Source of the DNA: Cumulibacter soli
GTDB taxonomy: Bacteria > Actinomycetota > Actinomycetes > Mycobacteriales > Antricoccaceae
Assembly (NCBI RefSeq): GCF_004382795.1
Contig: NZ_SMSG01000005.1
Coordinates: 333,681 to 397,680, forward strand
Direction of reading: 5' to 3'
Length of the DNA stretch: 64,000 nucleotides
Shown here: positions 36,706 through 45,177 of the stretch, one piece after another
How the letters are laid out: every line of letters starts with the position of its first letter
Position numbering within the stretch: the stretch's first letter is position 1
Made by a program: the position numbers and the translations under genes
The notes under the pieces: model-generated
Told to the model about the DNA's origin: nothing
What the model saw: only the letters and a program-made list of their open reading frames with translations
The model's database searches: none

Positions 36706-37677
36706 TTAGCGAAAGCCGGCGTTCTCGCGAGGCGAGTAATGCTCCTGCAGTCGACCCACCTCAGTGTCGGACAACTGGATCTGCAATGCCGCGATCGCTT
36801 CGTCCAACTGCGCCGGCTTCGATGCGCCGATGATCGGGGAATCGACCACCGGGCGCGAGCGCACCCAGGCCAGCGCAATCTGCGCCATCGACACGCCTCG
36901 CTCAGCGGCAATATCGGCCACGACCTGGACGATCCGCGCATCGTCATCGCGGTACAGCGTCTTACCGAACTCGTCGGTCTCGGTGCGGTTCGTCGCGGCA
37001 TCCCATGGTCGGGTCAGCCGGCCGCGCGCCAGCGGGCTCCACGGGATGACACCGACACCCATGTCCAGGCACATCGGATGCATCTCCCGCTCCTCTTCGC
37101 GGGCCAACAAGTTGTAGTGGTCCTGCATCGCCATGAACGGCGTCCACCCATTCATCGCGGCGACGTACTGAGCCTTCGCGAACTGCCAGGCGTGCATCGA
37201 GGAGGCGCCGAGGTAACGGACCTTGCCAGAGGACACCAGATCGTGCAGCGCCTCCATGGTTTCCTCGATCGGAGTGTGTCGATCCCAGCGGTGAATCTGA
37301 TACAGATCGATGTAGTCGGTACCCAGGCGCCGAAGCGAGTCCTCGCACTCGGCCATGATCGCCTTGCGTGATAGTCCCGCGCCGTATGGTCCGGGACGCA
37401 TCCGATTGAACACCTTGGTTGCGATGACGACGTCGTCGCGGCGGGCCATATCGTTCAGCGCGCGCCCGACGATCTCCTCAGACGAGCCAAGCGAGTAGAC
37501 GTTCGCGGTGTCGAAGAAGGTGATGCCGGCATCGAGCGCCTGTTTGATCATCGGGCGCGACTGTTCTTCCGGCAACGACCAGGAGTGTGTGCCCTGGTTG
37601 GGGTCGCCGTAGGTCATGCAGCCCAGCGCGATCTCCGAGACGACTAATCCGCTGTCGCCGATTCGTACGTACTCCAT
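36706..37677 (-). CDS. Aldo/keto reductase
   Basis: 323 residues. (beta/alpha)8 NADPH oxidoreductase of the YghZ/Tas-like class: GCMTYGDPNQGTHSW, FFDTANVYSLGSSEEIVGRAL (catalytic Asp and Tyr), VVIATKVF (Lys), LYQIHRWD (His), and SMAQIALAWVRSRPVVDSPIIGASKPAQLDEA at the NADP site. It probably reduces aldehydes or ketones. Same strand as the FMN reductase upstream, separated by a hairpin. Confidence 0.92.
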   Translation of the reverse strand: MEYVRIGDSGLVVSEIALGCMTYGDPNQGTHSWSLPEEQSRPMIKQALDAGITFFDTANVYSLGSSEEIVGRALNDMARRDDVVIATKVFNRMRPGPYGAGLSRKAIMAECEDSLRRLGTDYIDLYQIHRWDRHTPIEETMEALHDLVSSGKVRYLGASSMHAWQFAKAQYVAAMNGWTPFMAMQDHYNLLAREEEREMHPMCLDMGVGVIPWSPLARGRLTRPWDAATNRTETDEFGKTLYRDDDARIVQVVADIAAERGVSMAQIALAWVRSRPVVDSPIIGASKPAQLDEAIAALQIQLSDTEVGRLQEHYSPRENAGFR

Positions 37678-37783
37678 CGTTCTCCTCCCACCGGCGCCGG
37701 TTCGGCGCCCACCGCAGTTGAGTCAACCAGCCCGCGAGGAGTACGTCGACCCCTGCGGATCAGTGATATCGACAGCACCCGAT

Positions 37784-37848
37784 GGTTCGAAACACGCCGA
37801 GATTGACGTGCCTCTATCCATGGCACCACCCGCGGCGTGTTTCGAACC
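37784..37848 (-). terminator. Inverted repeat between FMN reductase and aldo/keto reductase
   Basis: Bases 37784-37799 are perfectly complementary to 37833-37848 (16 bp), with a 33-base loop. The element follows the stop of the FMN reductase gene on the minus strand, and so is a probable terminator; the long loop leaves room for another role. Confidence 0.55.
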
Positions 37849-37860
37849 GAATGCCGAGAA

Positions 37861-38433
37861 CTAGTCGCGCAGTTGGGCCATCACCGGCGCGGTCTTGGCC
37901 AGTTCATCCAGCAACGCGGTCGCTGATTCGGTGACGATGTCCGTGGGCGTGAACGTGGTGCGGTCCTCGCTGACATGCTCGGCGACGTTGGGGATCGATA
38001 CCGTGGCGCTCATCGGGTACATCCGCAGGGTTGTCACGACTTCCTTGAACATCTGCACTGATCGGATACCGGCAGACATTCCGCCGTACGACACGAATCC
38101 GACCGGCTTCATGCCCCATTCGTGCCACAGGTAGTCCAGCGCATTCTTCCCGGCCGCAGGCAGACCGTAGTTGTACTCAGGAGTGACGAGTACGTACGCG
38201 TCTGAACGCGCGATCCGTTGCGCCCACTGCTTGGTGTGCTCATGCTGGTACTGCTGCATGGCCGGATGGTGCGGCTCGTCCAGCAGCGGCAGTTGAATCT
38301 CCGCCAGATCGGCTACCTCGACGTCCAGCCCACCGTGCGCACGGGCAGTCTCGATAAACCAGTCGGCCACTGATTTGCCGACGCGCGTCGGGCGGGTGCT
38401 GCAGACGATGACCTGAAGAACAGGATTCGACAC
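37861..38433 (-). CDS. NADPH-dependent FMN reductase family protein
   Basis: 190 residues of the flavodoxin-like quinone/azo reductase family: VIVCSTRPTRVGKSVADWF for FMN phosphate, and VLVTPEYNYGLPAAGKNALDYLWHEW around the isoalloxazine ring. It likely performs two-electron reduction of quinones, chromate or azo compounds. Single gene; the end is marked by a 16-bp inverted repeat. Confidence 0.9.
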   Translation of the reverse strand: MSNPVLQVIVCSTRPTRVGKSVADWFIETARAHGGLDVEVADLAEIQLPLLDEPHHPAMQQYQHEHTKQWAQRIARSDAYVLVTPEYNYGLPAAGKNALDYLWHEWGMKPVGFVSYGGMSAGIRSVQMFKEVVTTLRMYPMSATVSIPNVAEHVSEDRTTFTPTDIVTESATALLDELAKTAPVMAQLRD

Positions 38434-38484
38434 GGGGCATTCTCCTCGCTAATCGTTTACTGGCCCGAGACTACTCAAGCGCGA

Positions 38485-39336
38485 TTAAAGCGCAGTGCAG
38501 ATCAAGATCGTGGCCAGCGCGAGGGTCGCAATCAACTCCACGATGCCGAGGCGCCCAGGTGCGAGTTGACGCCCGCGCATCGGCCACATCATCGGCATAG
38601 CCAGCGCCCGCGCGGTCATCGCGGCGAAGTATGCCGCCAGCGCCCAACCCAGCCAGCCCGATACCCAGATTCCGGCAGCCGCCACGCATGCCAGATGCCA
38701 GAGCACCGAGGCGACCACATACCCGACACTGCCGCGCTCGCGAATCATTGTCTTGACGTAGAGAACGGTGCCGAAGAAGTATCCGAAGCTGGCCGCGCAC
38801 ACCAGCGCGATGAGGTCGTACGGCGGCGACGACACGCCATCGATGAAGTCGAACAGCCCGTCGGCGTACACCACGGCCGGCATCAGACTGGCGGCCGCGA
38901 CGGTGGCGAGTCCGGACGGGATTGAGCGGTCATCACGTCGGTACGCGAAGTACAACCCGATCAGCAGGATCGGCGCGAACGGCAGCAGCCAGCTGATAAT
39001 CGCCGGCTGTAGCGCGAGCGTGATGACGCCTAGAACGGCGGCCGCGCTGACGTAGGCGCGTACCGGCGGTAGGTAACGCGGCCTACGTCGGGATTTCAGC
39101 CACAGGGAGGTGGCGAAAAAGGCGAGGTACCCGACGAACCACAGCCCGAACAGCGTGATGTCGGCAATGTCGAACCGGCCATCGATCGCGGTAATGACCA
39201 AGCCGACGGCGTACGGCGCAATTAACATCGCCCACGCGCCGTGTTGATTGGGCACCCACCCTGCCGAGCGTTTCGTCGTCGACCGGGTACCGGTGGGTTT
39301 AACGGACGACGAACGATCTACAGGTGGGGCGGACAT
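38485..39336 (-). CDS. YwiC-like membrane protein
   Basis: 283 residues. The signature PNQHGAWAMLIAPY near residue 29 defines the YwiC-like family. About eight predicted membrane helices follow, with a short basic cytoplasmic loop (SRRRPRYLPP). A basic N-terminal tail of 25 residues precedes the domain. The function of the family is unknown; the name is structural only. It is flanked by the reductase and a ligase on the same strand. Confidence 0.85.
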   Translation of the reverse strand: MSAPPVDRSSSVKPTGTRSTTKRSAGWVPNQHGAWAMLIAPYAVGLVITAIDGRFDIADITLFGLWFVGYLAFFATSLWLKSRRRPRYLPPVRAYVSAAAVLGVITLALQPAIISWLLPFAPILLIGLYFAYRRDDRSIPSGLATVAAASLMPAVVYADGLFDFIDGVSSPPYDLIALVCAASFGYFFGTVLYVKTMIRERGSVGYVVASVLWHLACVAAAGIWVSGWLGWALAAYFAAMTARALAMPMMWPMRGRQLAPGRLGIVELIATLALATILICTAL

Positions 39337-39380
39337 GCCCCTATTGTCGTCCGAGGGTCAAGTGCCGGTGTGGTGGTGGA

Positions 39381-40892
39381 TCAGGAGTCGCGTGCGGCCG
39401 AACGCAGTTCGACCTTCCTAATCTTGCCCACTGCCGTTCGCGGCAACTCGTCGATAGCCACGAACGACGAGGGCTGCTTGAACTTCGCCAGCCGTTTGCG
39501 ACACCACTTCGCCAGCGCCGCTTCGTCGAATGACGCGCCTTCGGCGAGGACGACGTACACCACGATCTGCTCGTCACGCATCTCATCGGGAAGTCCGATC
39601 GCGGCGCACTCGAACACCGAGGGGTGCTCGTTCACGACCCGCTCGATCTCGCCCGCGGCCACGTTCTCCCCGGCTCGTTTGATCATGTCCTTGGTGCGAT
39701 CGACGAAGTAGTAGAACCCGTCCGCGTCGCGGCGTGCGACGTCGCCGGTGCGCAGCCAGCCTTGGGCGAATGTTTGCGCCGTCGCCGTCGGGTTGTGCCA
39801 GTATCCGCTCGCGACGCGTTCACCAAGCCGCCCGCCGACTAGGAGTTCCCCTGGCGTTCCGTCCGGGACATCGGCGCCGGTTTCGTCCACGAGGCGCAGT
39901 TGCGCTCCTGGCATCGCCTTGCCCATCGACGACCACCGGCGTTCGGCGGAGACGGGGTTCAGTGTCGGCGGTAGAACCGTCTCGGTCATCCCGTACCCGT
40001 GGATTAGTCGGGTACTGAATCGCCGCTCGAATTCACGCGCCTGATCATCGGTAATCGACTGGGCGAACATGGTCGTGCGGATCCGAGAATGCTTGTCGTG
40101 TCGGCCTTCGGGTTGCGCGAGGATCATCCGTAGCGGCGCGGCGAACAGAGAGGCGAGGGTGGCGCTGTGCCGACGAGCCTGCGCGCCGAATCTGGTCGCG
40201 CTGAAGGCCGGCATGATCGCCAGCGAAGCGCCAATAGTCAGCGCGGACATCGTGCAATAGAACTGCGCATTGCCGTGGAATAGCGGCAGCACGATCAGCC
40301 ACCGATCGTCAACGCCGACGCTGTAGTGCTCCGCGCACGCTCGACCCACCGCGAGGTACGACCCGTTCGTGATCATCACGCCCTTGGGTCGGCTGGTGGT
40401 GCCGGAGGTGTAGAGGATCGTGGCCAGGTCGGTGCCGAGCGCCGGTGTGTGGTGCGTCGGCGTTGCGGCGGCTGCCTTGGTGGCAAATGTCGTGCGTGTC
40501 AACGAGCGGATGCCCGGCCGAAGAGCTTCGTTCACGGTGTCGTACGCGTCATCGTCGGCGATGCTGGCCGATGCGCCGGAGTCGCGGAGGAAGTGCGTCA
40601 ACTCCTCGACGGTGGACTGCGGGTTCGTCGGTACCAGGACCGCGCCGATCGCGTTAGCGCCCAGCCATAGGTCCAAAAACTCCGGGCAGTTGCTGAGGTG
40701 CACATGCACCCGGTCCCCGCGGTGTATGCCGAGTTCGCGCAGTACGGCGCCCGCGCGCAGTGACCGATTCACCTGAGAGGCGTAGGTGACGGTGGTGACC
40801 TTGCCGTCGGCGTCCTCATAGCTGGCGAATGAGCGGGTCGGAAAATGCGACCAACGCTCGAGCAATTGGAACGGTGAGACGGCGTCGGACAC
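39381..40892 (-). CDS. Acyl-CoA ligase (AMP-binding), class I
   Basis: 503 residues from the GTG at 40892, with GGGAG upstream; the frame is open 23 codons further but not family-like. A3 motif YTSGTTSRPKG (161-171) with Ser replacing Gly, as in the ligase at 12307. HGYGMTETVLPP, GWLRTGDVARRDADGF, DRTKDMIKRAGENVAAGEIE and the catalytic Lys in TAVGKIRKVELR. Carnitine/crotonobetaine-CoA ligases have a similar layout, but the substrate is uncertain. Confidence 0.88.
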   Translation of the reverse strand: MSDAVSPFQLLERWSHFPTRSFASYEDADGKVTTVTYASQVNRSLRAGAVLRELGIHRGDRVHVHLSNCPEFLDLWLGANAIGAVLVPTNPQSTVEELTHFLRDSGASASIADDDAYDTVNEALRPGIRSLTRTTFATKAAAATPTHHTPALGTDLATILYTSGTTSRPKGVMITNGSYLAVGRACAEHYSVGVDDRWLIVLPLFHGNAQFYCTMSALTIGASLAIMPAFSATRFGAQARRHSATLASLFAAPLRMILAQPEGRHDKHSRIRTTMFAQSITDDQAREFERRFSTRLIHGYGMTETVLPPTLNPVSAERRWSSMGKAMPGAQLRLVDETGADVPDGTPGELLVGGRLGERVASGYWHNPTATAQTFAQGWLRTGDVARRDADGFYYFVDRTKDMIKRAGENVAAGEIERVVNEHPSVFECAAIGLPDEMRDEQIVVYVVLAEGASFDEAALAKWCRKRLAKFKQPSSFVAIDELPRTAVGKIRKVELRSAARDS

Positions 40893-41021
40893 GGTTACTC
40901 GCTCCCGGGAAGTTCGAAGTCGGCTCCTCAAGACTAATTCGAGAGGGCGACACACCGCCATGAGTGGCGAACGGTCCGCAGCCGCATAGGTCTCGAGCCT
41001 GGACGGACGTGGGAGGGCGTC

Positions 41022-42116
41022 TCAGTCGCCGTCCGCCGCCCGCGACGTCTTGCTCGGGCTCATCGAGTCCGGTGTCGCCTCGTTCGCGCTGATCGAGCCC
41101 GCGCTCGTCGAGCCCGCCCTCATCGAATCTGGTCCCGCCGAATCTGGTCCCGTCGAATCTGGGCGCGGTGAATCTGGGCGCGGTGAATCTGGGCGTGGTG
41201 AACCTGGGCGTGGTGAACCGAGCCAGGCGAGTCGGCGGGCCAATGGGATGAATACGAGTAGGTCGACAAGCATCATCAAGACTCCGGCGAGACGCTGATC
41301 GGCTACCGGCCCGAGGCCCCACGGTGACATGTCTGACGACATCAACGGATAGGGGCTCAGCAATAACGCAAGCCCGAGGATCCCGGACGCGCCTCCGACG
41401 AGAAGGACCGTCCGGGACGCGGCCGGACCAGCTCCGGCGGCACACTGGCCTAAGACGGTGCGAAAGAACAGAAGTCCGGTCACCGCGACGCTCGCTACGA
41501 GCGCCGCCTGGATCGCCCGGTTCGCCATCATCGACTGGTGTACGGCGGGAACGTGCCAGAAGTACAGCACCGCGACATACGCGATACCCGACGCCGCGAT
41601 CAGGTGCCCGCTACCTCGCCGGCTCGGGTTTCGATTCAGCGGCGCGCGTGTAGTGAGCGCGAGTAGAGCCGGTGCGAGCACCATCAGCGCCATCAGTTGA
41701 GCCATCATCGCCAGGTGCGACGCGATCGCCGAATGCCACGACTGCGGTAACAGCGCCAGTCCGGCGACGACGACTGCGGTTGCCAGCCACCAGACGCGCC
41801 ACCGCTCGATCTGTTCGAGGTCCCGCGGCCAGGTGGGTATCGAGCGAGCAAACAGCCAACCTCCGAGGACCATCGCTGCTGACAACAACGCGACGGTGAC
41901 TGCGCCGACGACGTTGGTTGTCGGGTGGGCGCTGTGGCTGGAATCGGCGGGATCAGCAGATCGCCATAGCAGCACGAATCCGGCGGCTAGTCCCGCCGCA
42001 GCCGCGAGCTCCAGGACCGCCATCGCGACGAGCCTGCCAAGTCGCTCGCCGACGAGATCATGCACGGTCGCCGGTGGGTTCGGAGCGCCGGGATCCTGCG
42101 GCCGAGACGCGCTCAC
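41022..42116 (-). CDS. CtaG-like (cytochrome c oxidase assembly factor) membrane protein with repeat tail
   Basis: 364 residues, GTG start. About eight membrane helices. Family cues: SWHSAIASHLAMMAQLMALMVLAPALLAL, YFWHVPAVHQSMMANRA and VADQRLAGVLMMLVDLL, matching the caa3-type CtaG family with conserved His and Trp. CtaG-type proteins help deliver copper to terminal oxidases, but no oxidase gene lies here. The cytoplasmic tail (about 300-345) is built from pentapeptides of the type PRPDS encoded by 15-bp DNA repeats. Last gene of the five-gene operon from 44875. Confidence 0.8.
   Translation of the reverse strand: MSASRPQDPGAPNPPATVHDLVGERLGRLVAMAVLELAAAAGLAAGFVLLWRSADPADSSHSAHPTTNVVGAVTVALLSAAMVLGGWLFARSIPTWPRDLEQIERWRVWWLATAVVVAGLALLPQSWHSAIASHLAMMAQLMALMVLAPALLALTTRAPLNRNPSRRGSGHLIAASGIAYVAVLYFWHVPAVHQSMMANRAIQAALVASVAVTGLLFFRTVLGQCAAGAGPAASRTVLLVGGASGILGLALLLSPYPLMSSDMSPWGLGPVADQRLAGVLMMLVDLLVFIPLARRLAWLGSPRPGSPRPDSPRPDSPRPDSTGPDSAGPDSMRAGSTSAGSISANEATPDSMSPSKTSRAADGD
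41125..41219 (-). repeat. 15-bp tandem repeat array in the CtaG-like gene
   Basis: Seven consecutive units with exact 15-bp period (GAATCT or variant at 41125, 41140, 41155, 41170, 41185, 41200, 41215). It encodes the pentapeptide tail. Being a multiple of three, length change would keep the frame. Confidence 0.8.
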
Positions 42117-42129
42117 AGCACAGCGCTAG

Positions 42130-42285
42130 TTACGCTGCGGCCCGTTCCTCCTGGTGGGGCTCCACGGTCGTTGCGTAGTAGTAGGCCAGCCATGCGGACT
42201 GATCGGGCAATTCCCTTGCCCGGCGTCGTCCGAAGCGTGCCTTGATCGTTTCGAACAGGTACGCCACTATCAAACAGCACGCCAC
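42130..42285 (-). CDS. Small protein, 51 residues, unknown
   Basis: Read directly from the minus strand: GTG at 42285, TAA at 42132-42130, with GAGGAGG 6 bases upstream, a strong ribosome binding site. It starts with a short hydrophobic stretch (VACCLIVAYLF), then a basic helix (KARFGRRRARELPD) and an aromatic segment (SAWLAYYYATT) before an acidic tail. It lies 21 bases after the 38-residue gene and 13 bases before the CtaG-like gene. Spacing, coding bias and the ribosome site support a real gene. Function unknown; possibly a small subunit of the Ldi/CtaG-like complex. Confidence 0.7.
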   Translation of the reverse strand: MACCLIVAYLFETIKARFGRRRARELPDQSAWLAYYYATTVEPHQEERAAA

Positions 42286-42306
42286 GAACACCCTCCTCGC
42301 TCGAGG

Positions 42307-42423
42307 TCACAGCAACGACACGAACTGCCACACACCGGCGCCGAGCAACAACAACGCAACCACAGCATAGATCGCGATGATGGCCGCGGACCCGTCCTTG
42401 CGGGCGCTGGTCTGCTCGGTCAT
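42307..42423 (-). CDS. Small membrane protein, 38 residues, unknown
   Basis: ATG at 42423, stop TGA at 42309-42307. The start overlaps the stop of the linalool-dehydratase-like gene (ATGA, 42420-42423) and GGAGG lies 5 bases upstream, within that gene. The short charged N-terminus (TEQTSARKDG) is followed by one membrane helix filling the rest (from SAAIIAIYAVV to the C-terminus). Translational coupling implies equal production with the enzyme. Function unknown; a single-helix subunit or stabiliser is a reasonable guess. Confidence 0.72.
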   Translation of the reverse strand: MTEQTSARKDGSAAIIAIYAVVALLLLGAGVWQFVSLL

Positions 42424-44618
42424 GACGCCTCCGTCGGCTTGATCAACTGCGTAGTGCGCTCGCTAAGGCGCACCCGGGCCACGCCCGCACCGGTGGCGTC
42501 GGTACGGAACGTCCGTCCCGAGGTCCCGATCTGGTATTCGCGACTGGGCGCCAGCCGCTCGAACGCCAACTCGAACTCACCAGCTCCGGCGGTGGGTTCT
42601 AGCGTGAGGCAGAGAACGTCGTCCCGGCCATTGGCGTAGGTGACCAGAACGTCCGGGTACGGCGCGGAAGCGAGAATGGGACCGCCATACCGCGGGATCC
42701 GCGCACACAGAAAGTCGTCCTGTTTGTACAGTCGCGACCAGCGGGCTTTCGCTGCCGTCGTATTCGCGGCGAGGCTGGCGTGGAACGGCCGATCCGCATC
42801 GGGGCCTAGGAAGTTTGCGGCATCCATACCGCGGACGGCGGCGTCGGCGATGTCGTCCTCACCGTAGAGGCGCGCGAGCTCGCCGATACCGGCGTACACC
42901 ACGGTGTTGTTCGGCGGATAACCAGTTTTCTCCATCGGCGACCACGCGCCCGAGAGGAAGTGGTTGACGCTCGGCGAGCGGGAGAGCAGCCGCGCGAGCC
43001 GACCGCTGGAGGCACCGGGCCGTTGGGCCGGCGGCAATGTCAGCACGTCGTCGGTGATCGGCAGTTTCGCGAACACCGCCGGATTGTCTCCGATGAGGTA
43101 GAGCCTCGCGGCGATCTCCGGCGACATCGTGCGACCCAACCCGACGATGAATTGGTTGCCGTCCATGAACATTGGCGATGTGCCATCGTTCCAGGTCAGT
43201 GAGCCGACATTCACGCCGAGGAACGAATTGAAGTGCCCGTAGTAGTCGCCGTTCGGTTTCATCCACTCGTGATCGAGCGCATCGAGGTAGCGCTGTGAGA
43301 CCGTGTCCCACTCATCGGTGCCGTGCACCGCGGAGAATCCGCGCACCCCGGCGGCGCCCATCTGATTACACACCGAGTAGATCTGGTGTGGCTCGCATGG
43401 CCACCACGACATCGGGGATTCGGCGTACGCGGCGGCACAGTGCCGAGCAATCTCCGGGTAACTGTAAGACCAGGAACGCCCGTCCTCCCAGGTGAACGTG
43501 AGCGAGTCCGGCTCGTCGTAACTCAGGTCGCCGGTCGCGGCCTCATAGTGCGCGATGTGCTTGGCCAGGAACCCGCCGAACATGACGTTCTGAAACTTTG
43601 CGCCGACGACCGGGTCGGGGCTGCGGCGGAAGTTACCCATGAACTCCTCGCCGTACCAGTAACCCCAAACAGCCATCTCCTGAGCCTTGTCGATGACGTT
43701 GCGTTGCGCCTGACCGAGCAGTCCGGGATAGGCGGGTGCGTAATTCGCCTGGAAGTAGGCGAGCGCGTACCCGACCTCGTTGACTTGGTAGCGCAGCGCC
43801 GATGCCTCGACGGCGTCCTCGCCCCAATCCCACCCGTCGAACTCGGCGCGAGGTTGCATGGAAATGCGCAGTAGCCAGCGGATCATGGTGGCATCGACGT
43901 CGTTCACCGGCAGCGGCGGCTGCATCCGCCCGCCGCGCTCGACGACCACCGCGATGGGGTCGAAGTCTTGTACGTGCGGCCGCGCGCTGGGCGGATCGAA
44001 CGAGCGCACGACACGCTCCACGACGTCTGGACTGACGGCGGCCAACGCCGCGTTGCGCGCCTCGCGGCTTTGCAGCGCTCGAAGATGAGAGCGGCGCAGG
44101 TTGATCAGGTGGTGAACGACGTACAACCCGGCGCAGATCAGCACAATCGGGATTGCCCACGGCCACGTCGTTCCGGGGTGCGTGCCGAGGCGGGGTCCGT
44201 CCGCGAGTGCAACCGATCCGATGACGGAGGCCGCGTACACCGCGATGAGGTGGATCATCGAGCCGAACCCGATCCACAGGTTCCAGCTCAGCCAGAACAG
44301 CACCCACGTCAGCACGAACAAGATCGGCCACGCGTCATAAAGGAATCCGGCACCTGGCACCAGCAGCGCGATGCCGCCGGCGTCGGTCCATCGCGTGTTG
44401 CCGAACAGGATGAGGCTCAGCGCGATCACAGTTACCGCGAGCACGGCCAACGCGAACCGTTTGGTGTAATGGCGCCGCGCCGGACCCCAGCGTGGTACCT
44501 CGGGGATCCGCTGGATGGCGGCACGGTCACGTATCAGGCTCCCGGCGGGCGCCGCGGCCGGCACAGGGCTCGAGTCCGAGGGCGGCCGCGACCGCGTGGA
44601 TACCAGCTGATCAACCAC
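42420..44618 (-). CDS. Membrane-anchored linalool dehydratase/isomerase-like protein
   Basis: 732 residues, GTG start with AAGGGAG upstream. Residues 50-172 hold four membrane helices. The C-terminal 500 residues resemble the linalool dehydratase/isomerase (Ldi) family, an (alpha/alpha)6 barrel: KAQEMAVWGYWYGEEFMGNFRRSPDP, YPEIARHCAAAY and SWWPCEPHQIYSVCNQMGAAG. C408 and C417 are nine residues apart, the same spacing as the two active-site cysteines (C171 and C180) of the Castellaniella enzyme. Known Ldi is soluble and periplasmic and interconverts myrcene, linalool and geraniol. This membrane-tethered form and its operon suggest a related isoprenoid or lipid substrate. Other active-site residues need alignment. 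Confidence 0.72.
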   Translation of the reverse strand: MVDQLVSTRSRPPSDSSPVPAAAPAGSLIRDRAAIQRIPEVPRWGPARRHYTKRFALAVLAVTVIALSLILFGNTRWTDAGGIALLVPGAGFLYDAWPILFVLTWVLFWLSWNLWIGFGSMIHLIAVYAASVIGSVALADGPRLGTHPGTTWPWAIPIVLICAGLYVVHHLINLRRSHLRALQSREARNAALAAVSPDVVERVVRSFDPPSARPHVQDFDPIAVVVERGGRMQPPLPVNDVDATMIRWLLRISMQPRAEFDGWDWGEDAVEASALRYQVNEVGYALAYFQANYAPAYPGLLGQAQRNVIDKAQEMAVWGYWYGEEFMGNFRRSPDPVVGAKFQNVMFGGFLAKHIAHYEAATGDLSYDEPDSLTFTWEDGRSWSYSYPEIARHCAAAYAESPMSWWPCEPHQIYSVCNQMGAAGVRGFSAVHGTDEWDTVSQRYLDALDHEWMKPNGDYYGHFNSFLGVNVGSLTWNDGTSPMFMDGNQFIVGLGRTMSPEIAARLYLIGDNPAVFAKLPITDDVLTLPPAQRPGASSGRLARLLSRSPSVNHFLSGAWSPMEKTGYPPNNTVVYAGIGELARLYGEDDIADAAVRGMDAANFLGPDADRPFHASLAANTTAAKARWSRLYKQDDFLCARIPRYGGPILASAPYPDVLVTYANGRDDVLCLTLEPTAGAGEFELAFERLAPSREYQIGTSGRTFRTDATGAGVARVRLSERTTQLIKPTEAS

Positions 44619-44647
44619 GAGCTACTCCCTTGCCTATGTCCGGCACT

Positions 44648-44875
44648 TCAGCCCCACAACCGCTTGCGGCGACGAGCCCAGTGGATGGCCACGGCGTACC
44701 AGGCAAGCAACGCGATCGTGCCGAACCCGAGCGCGACGAGCCACAGGACGTTCGCCGGAGTTGTGCCTACGTCGTAAGTGCTGGCGAAGATCGCGAATGC
44801 GATGGCTAGAACGCCGCTGACGAGGGTGGTGATCCAAGCCGCGCCGGGCTTCGGTGTTCTGATGCTGGGCTCCAT
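44648..44875 (-). CDS. Small two-helix membrane protein, 75 residues
   Basis: ATG at 44875. A charged N-terminus (MEPSIRTPKPG), two membrane helices (about 12-32 and 43-66) joined by a short loop STYDVGTTPAN, and a basic tail (WARRRKRLWG). It precedes the Ldi-like gene by 29 bases on the same strand and is probably the first gene of the five-gene operon. Family not recognised. The frame stays open further upstream, but that part is unlike a protein. Confidence 0.75.
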   Translation of the reverse strand: MEPSIRTPKPGAAWITTLVSGVLAIAFAIFASTYDVGTTPANVLWLVALGFGTIALLAWYAVAIHWARRRKRLWG

Positions 44876-45177
44876 GGCCTGGCGGTACTTCGTTGTCACG
44901 ACAGCAATCCCGTCACCGTGGCGCTTCGCATGAAGGGAAGCGCTTTGCGTGATTGAATCACTCGCGCCAAAACGCGCGCAATACTTCGTCGATCTGCAGA
45001 AGACAAGCGCTCGCACCGGTGGATTCCTTGGTAGCGCTGGATTCCGGGTACAAACCGCGCGAATCTGTGAGGAGATTGGCGTTCCTGCCTTAGACGTGAC
45101 GAGGCCCGATGGCCGCGGCACCGCGAATGCCTGTAATGCCTCAAGGGCGGTGTGAGCGCGGCCGATAACCTGGGTCC
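44876..45177. other. 302-bp divergent control region
   Basis: It separates the Ldi/CtaG-like operon (minus) from the M3 peptidase gene (plus). It contains a perfect 13-base palindrome-like site at 44949-44961 and short stems nearby. No gene was recognised; open frames here look non-coding. Confidence 0.55.
44949..44961. promoter_or_regulatory. Palindrome GTGATT-G-AATCAC, candidate operator
   Basis: A 6-bp inverted repeat around a single base, AT-rich relative to its surroundings, 74 bases upstream of the first gene of the Ldi/CtaG-like operon. The spacing of GTGA and TCAC is five bases, one short of the CRP/GlxR consensus. A GntR-like or other regulator is possible. Confidence 0.4.

Noticed and set aside
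43968-44777. 269-codon plus-strand frame opposite the Ldi-like gene
   Set aside because: Arg/His/Pro-rich shadow; the minus-strand gene has clear helices and family motifs.
44949-44961. CRP/GlxR binding site
   Set aside because: GTGA and TCAC are separated by five bases rather than six, so it does not fit the consensus.
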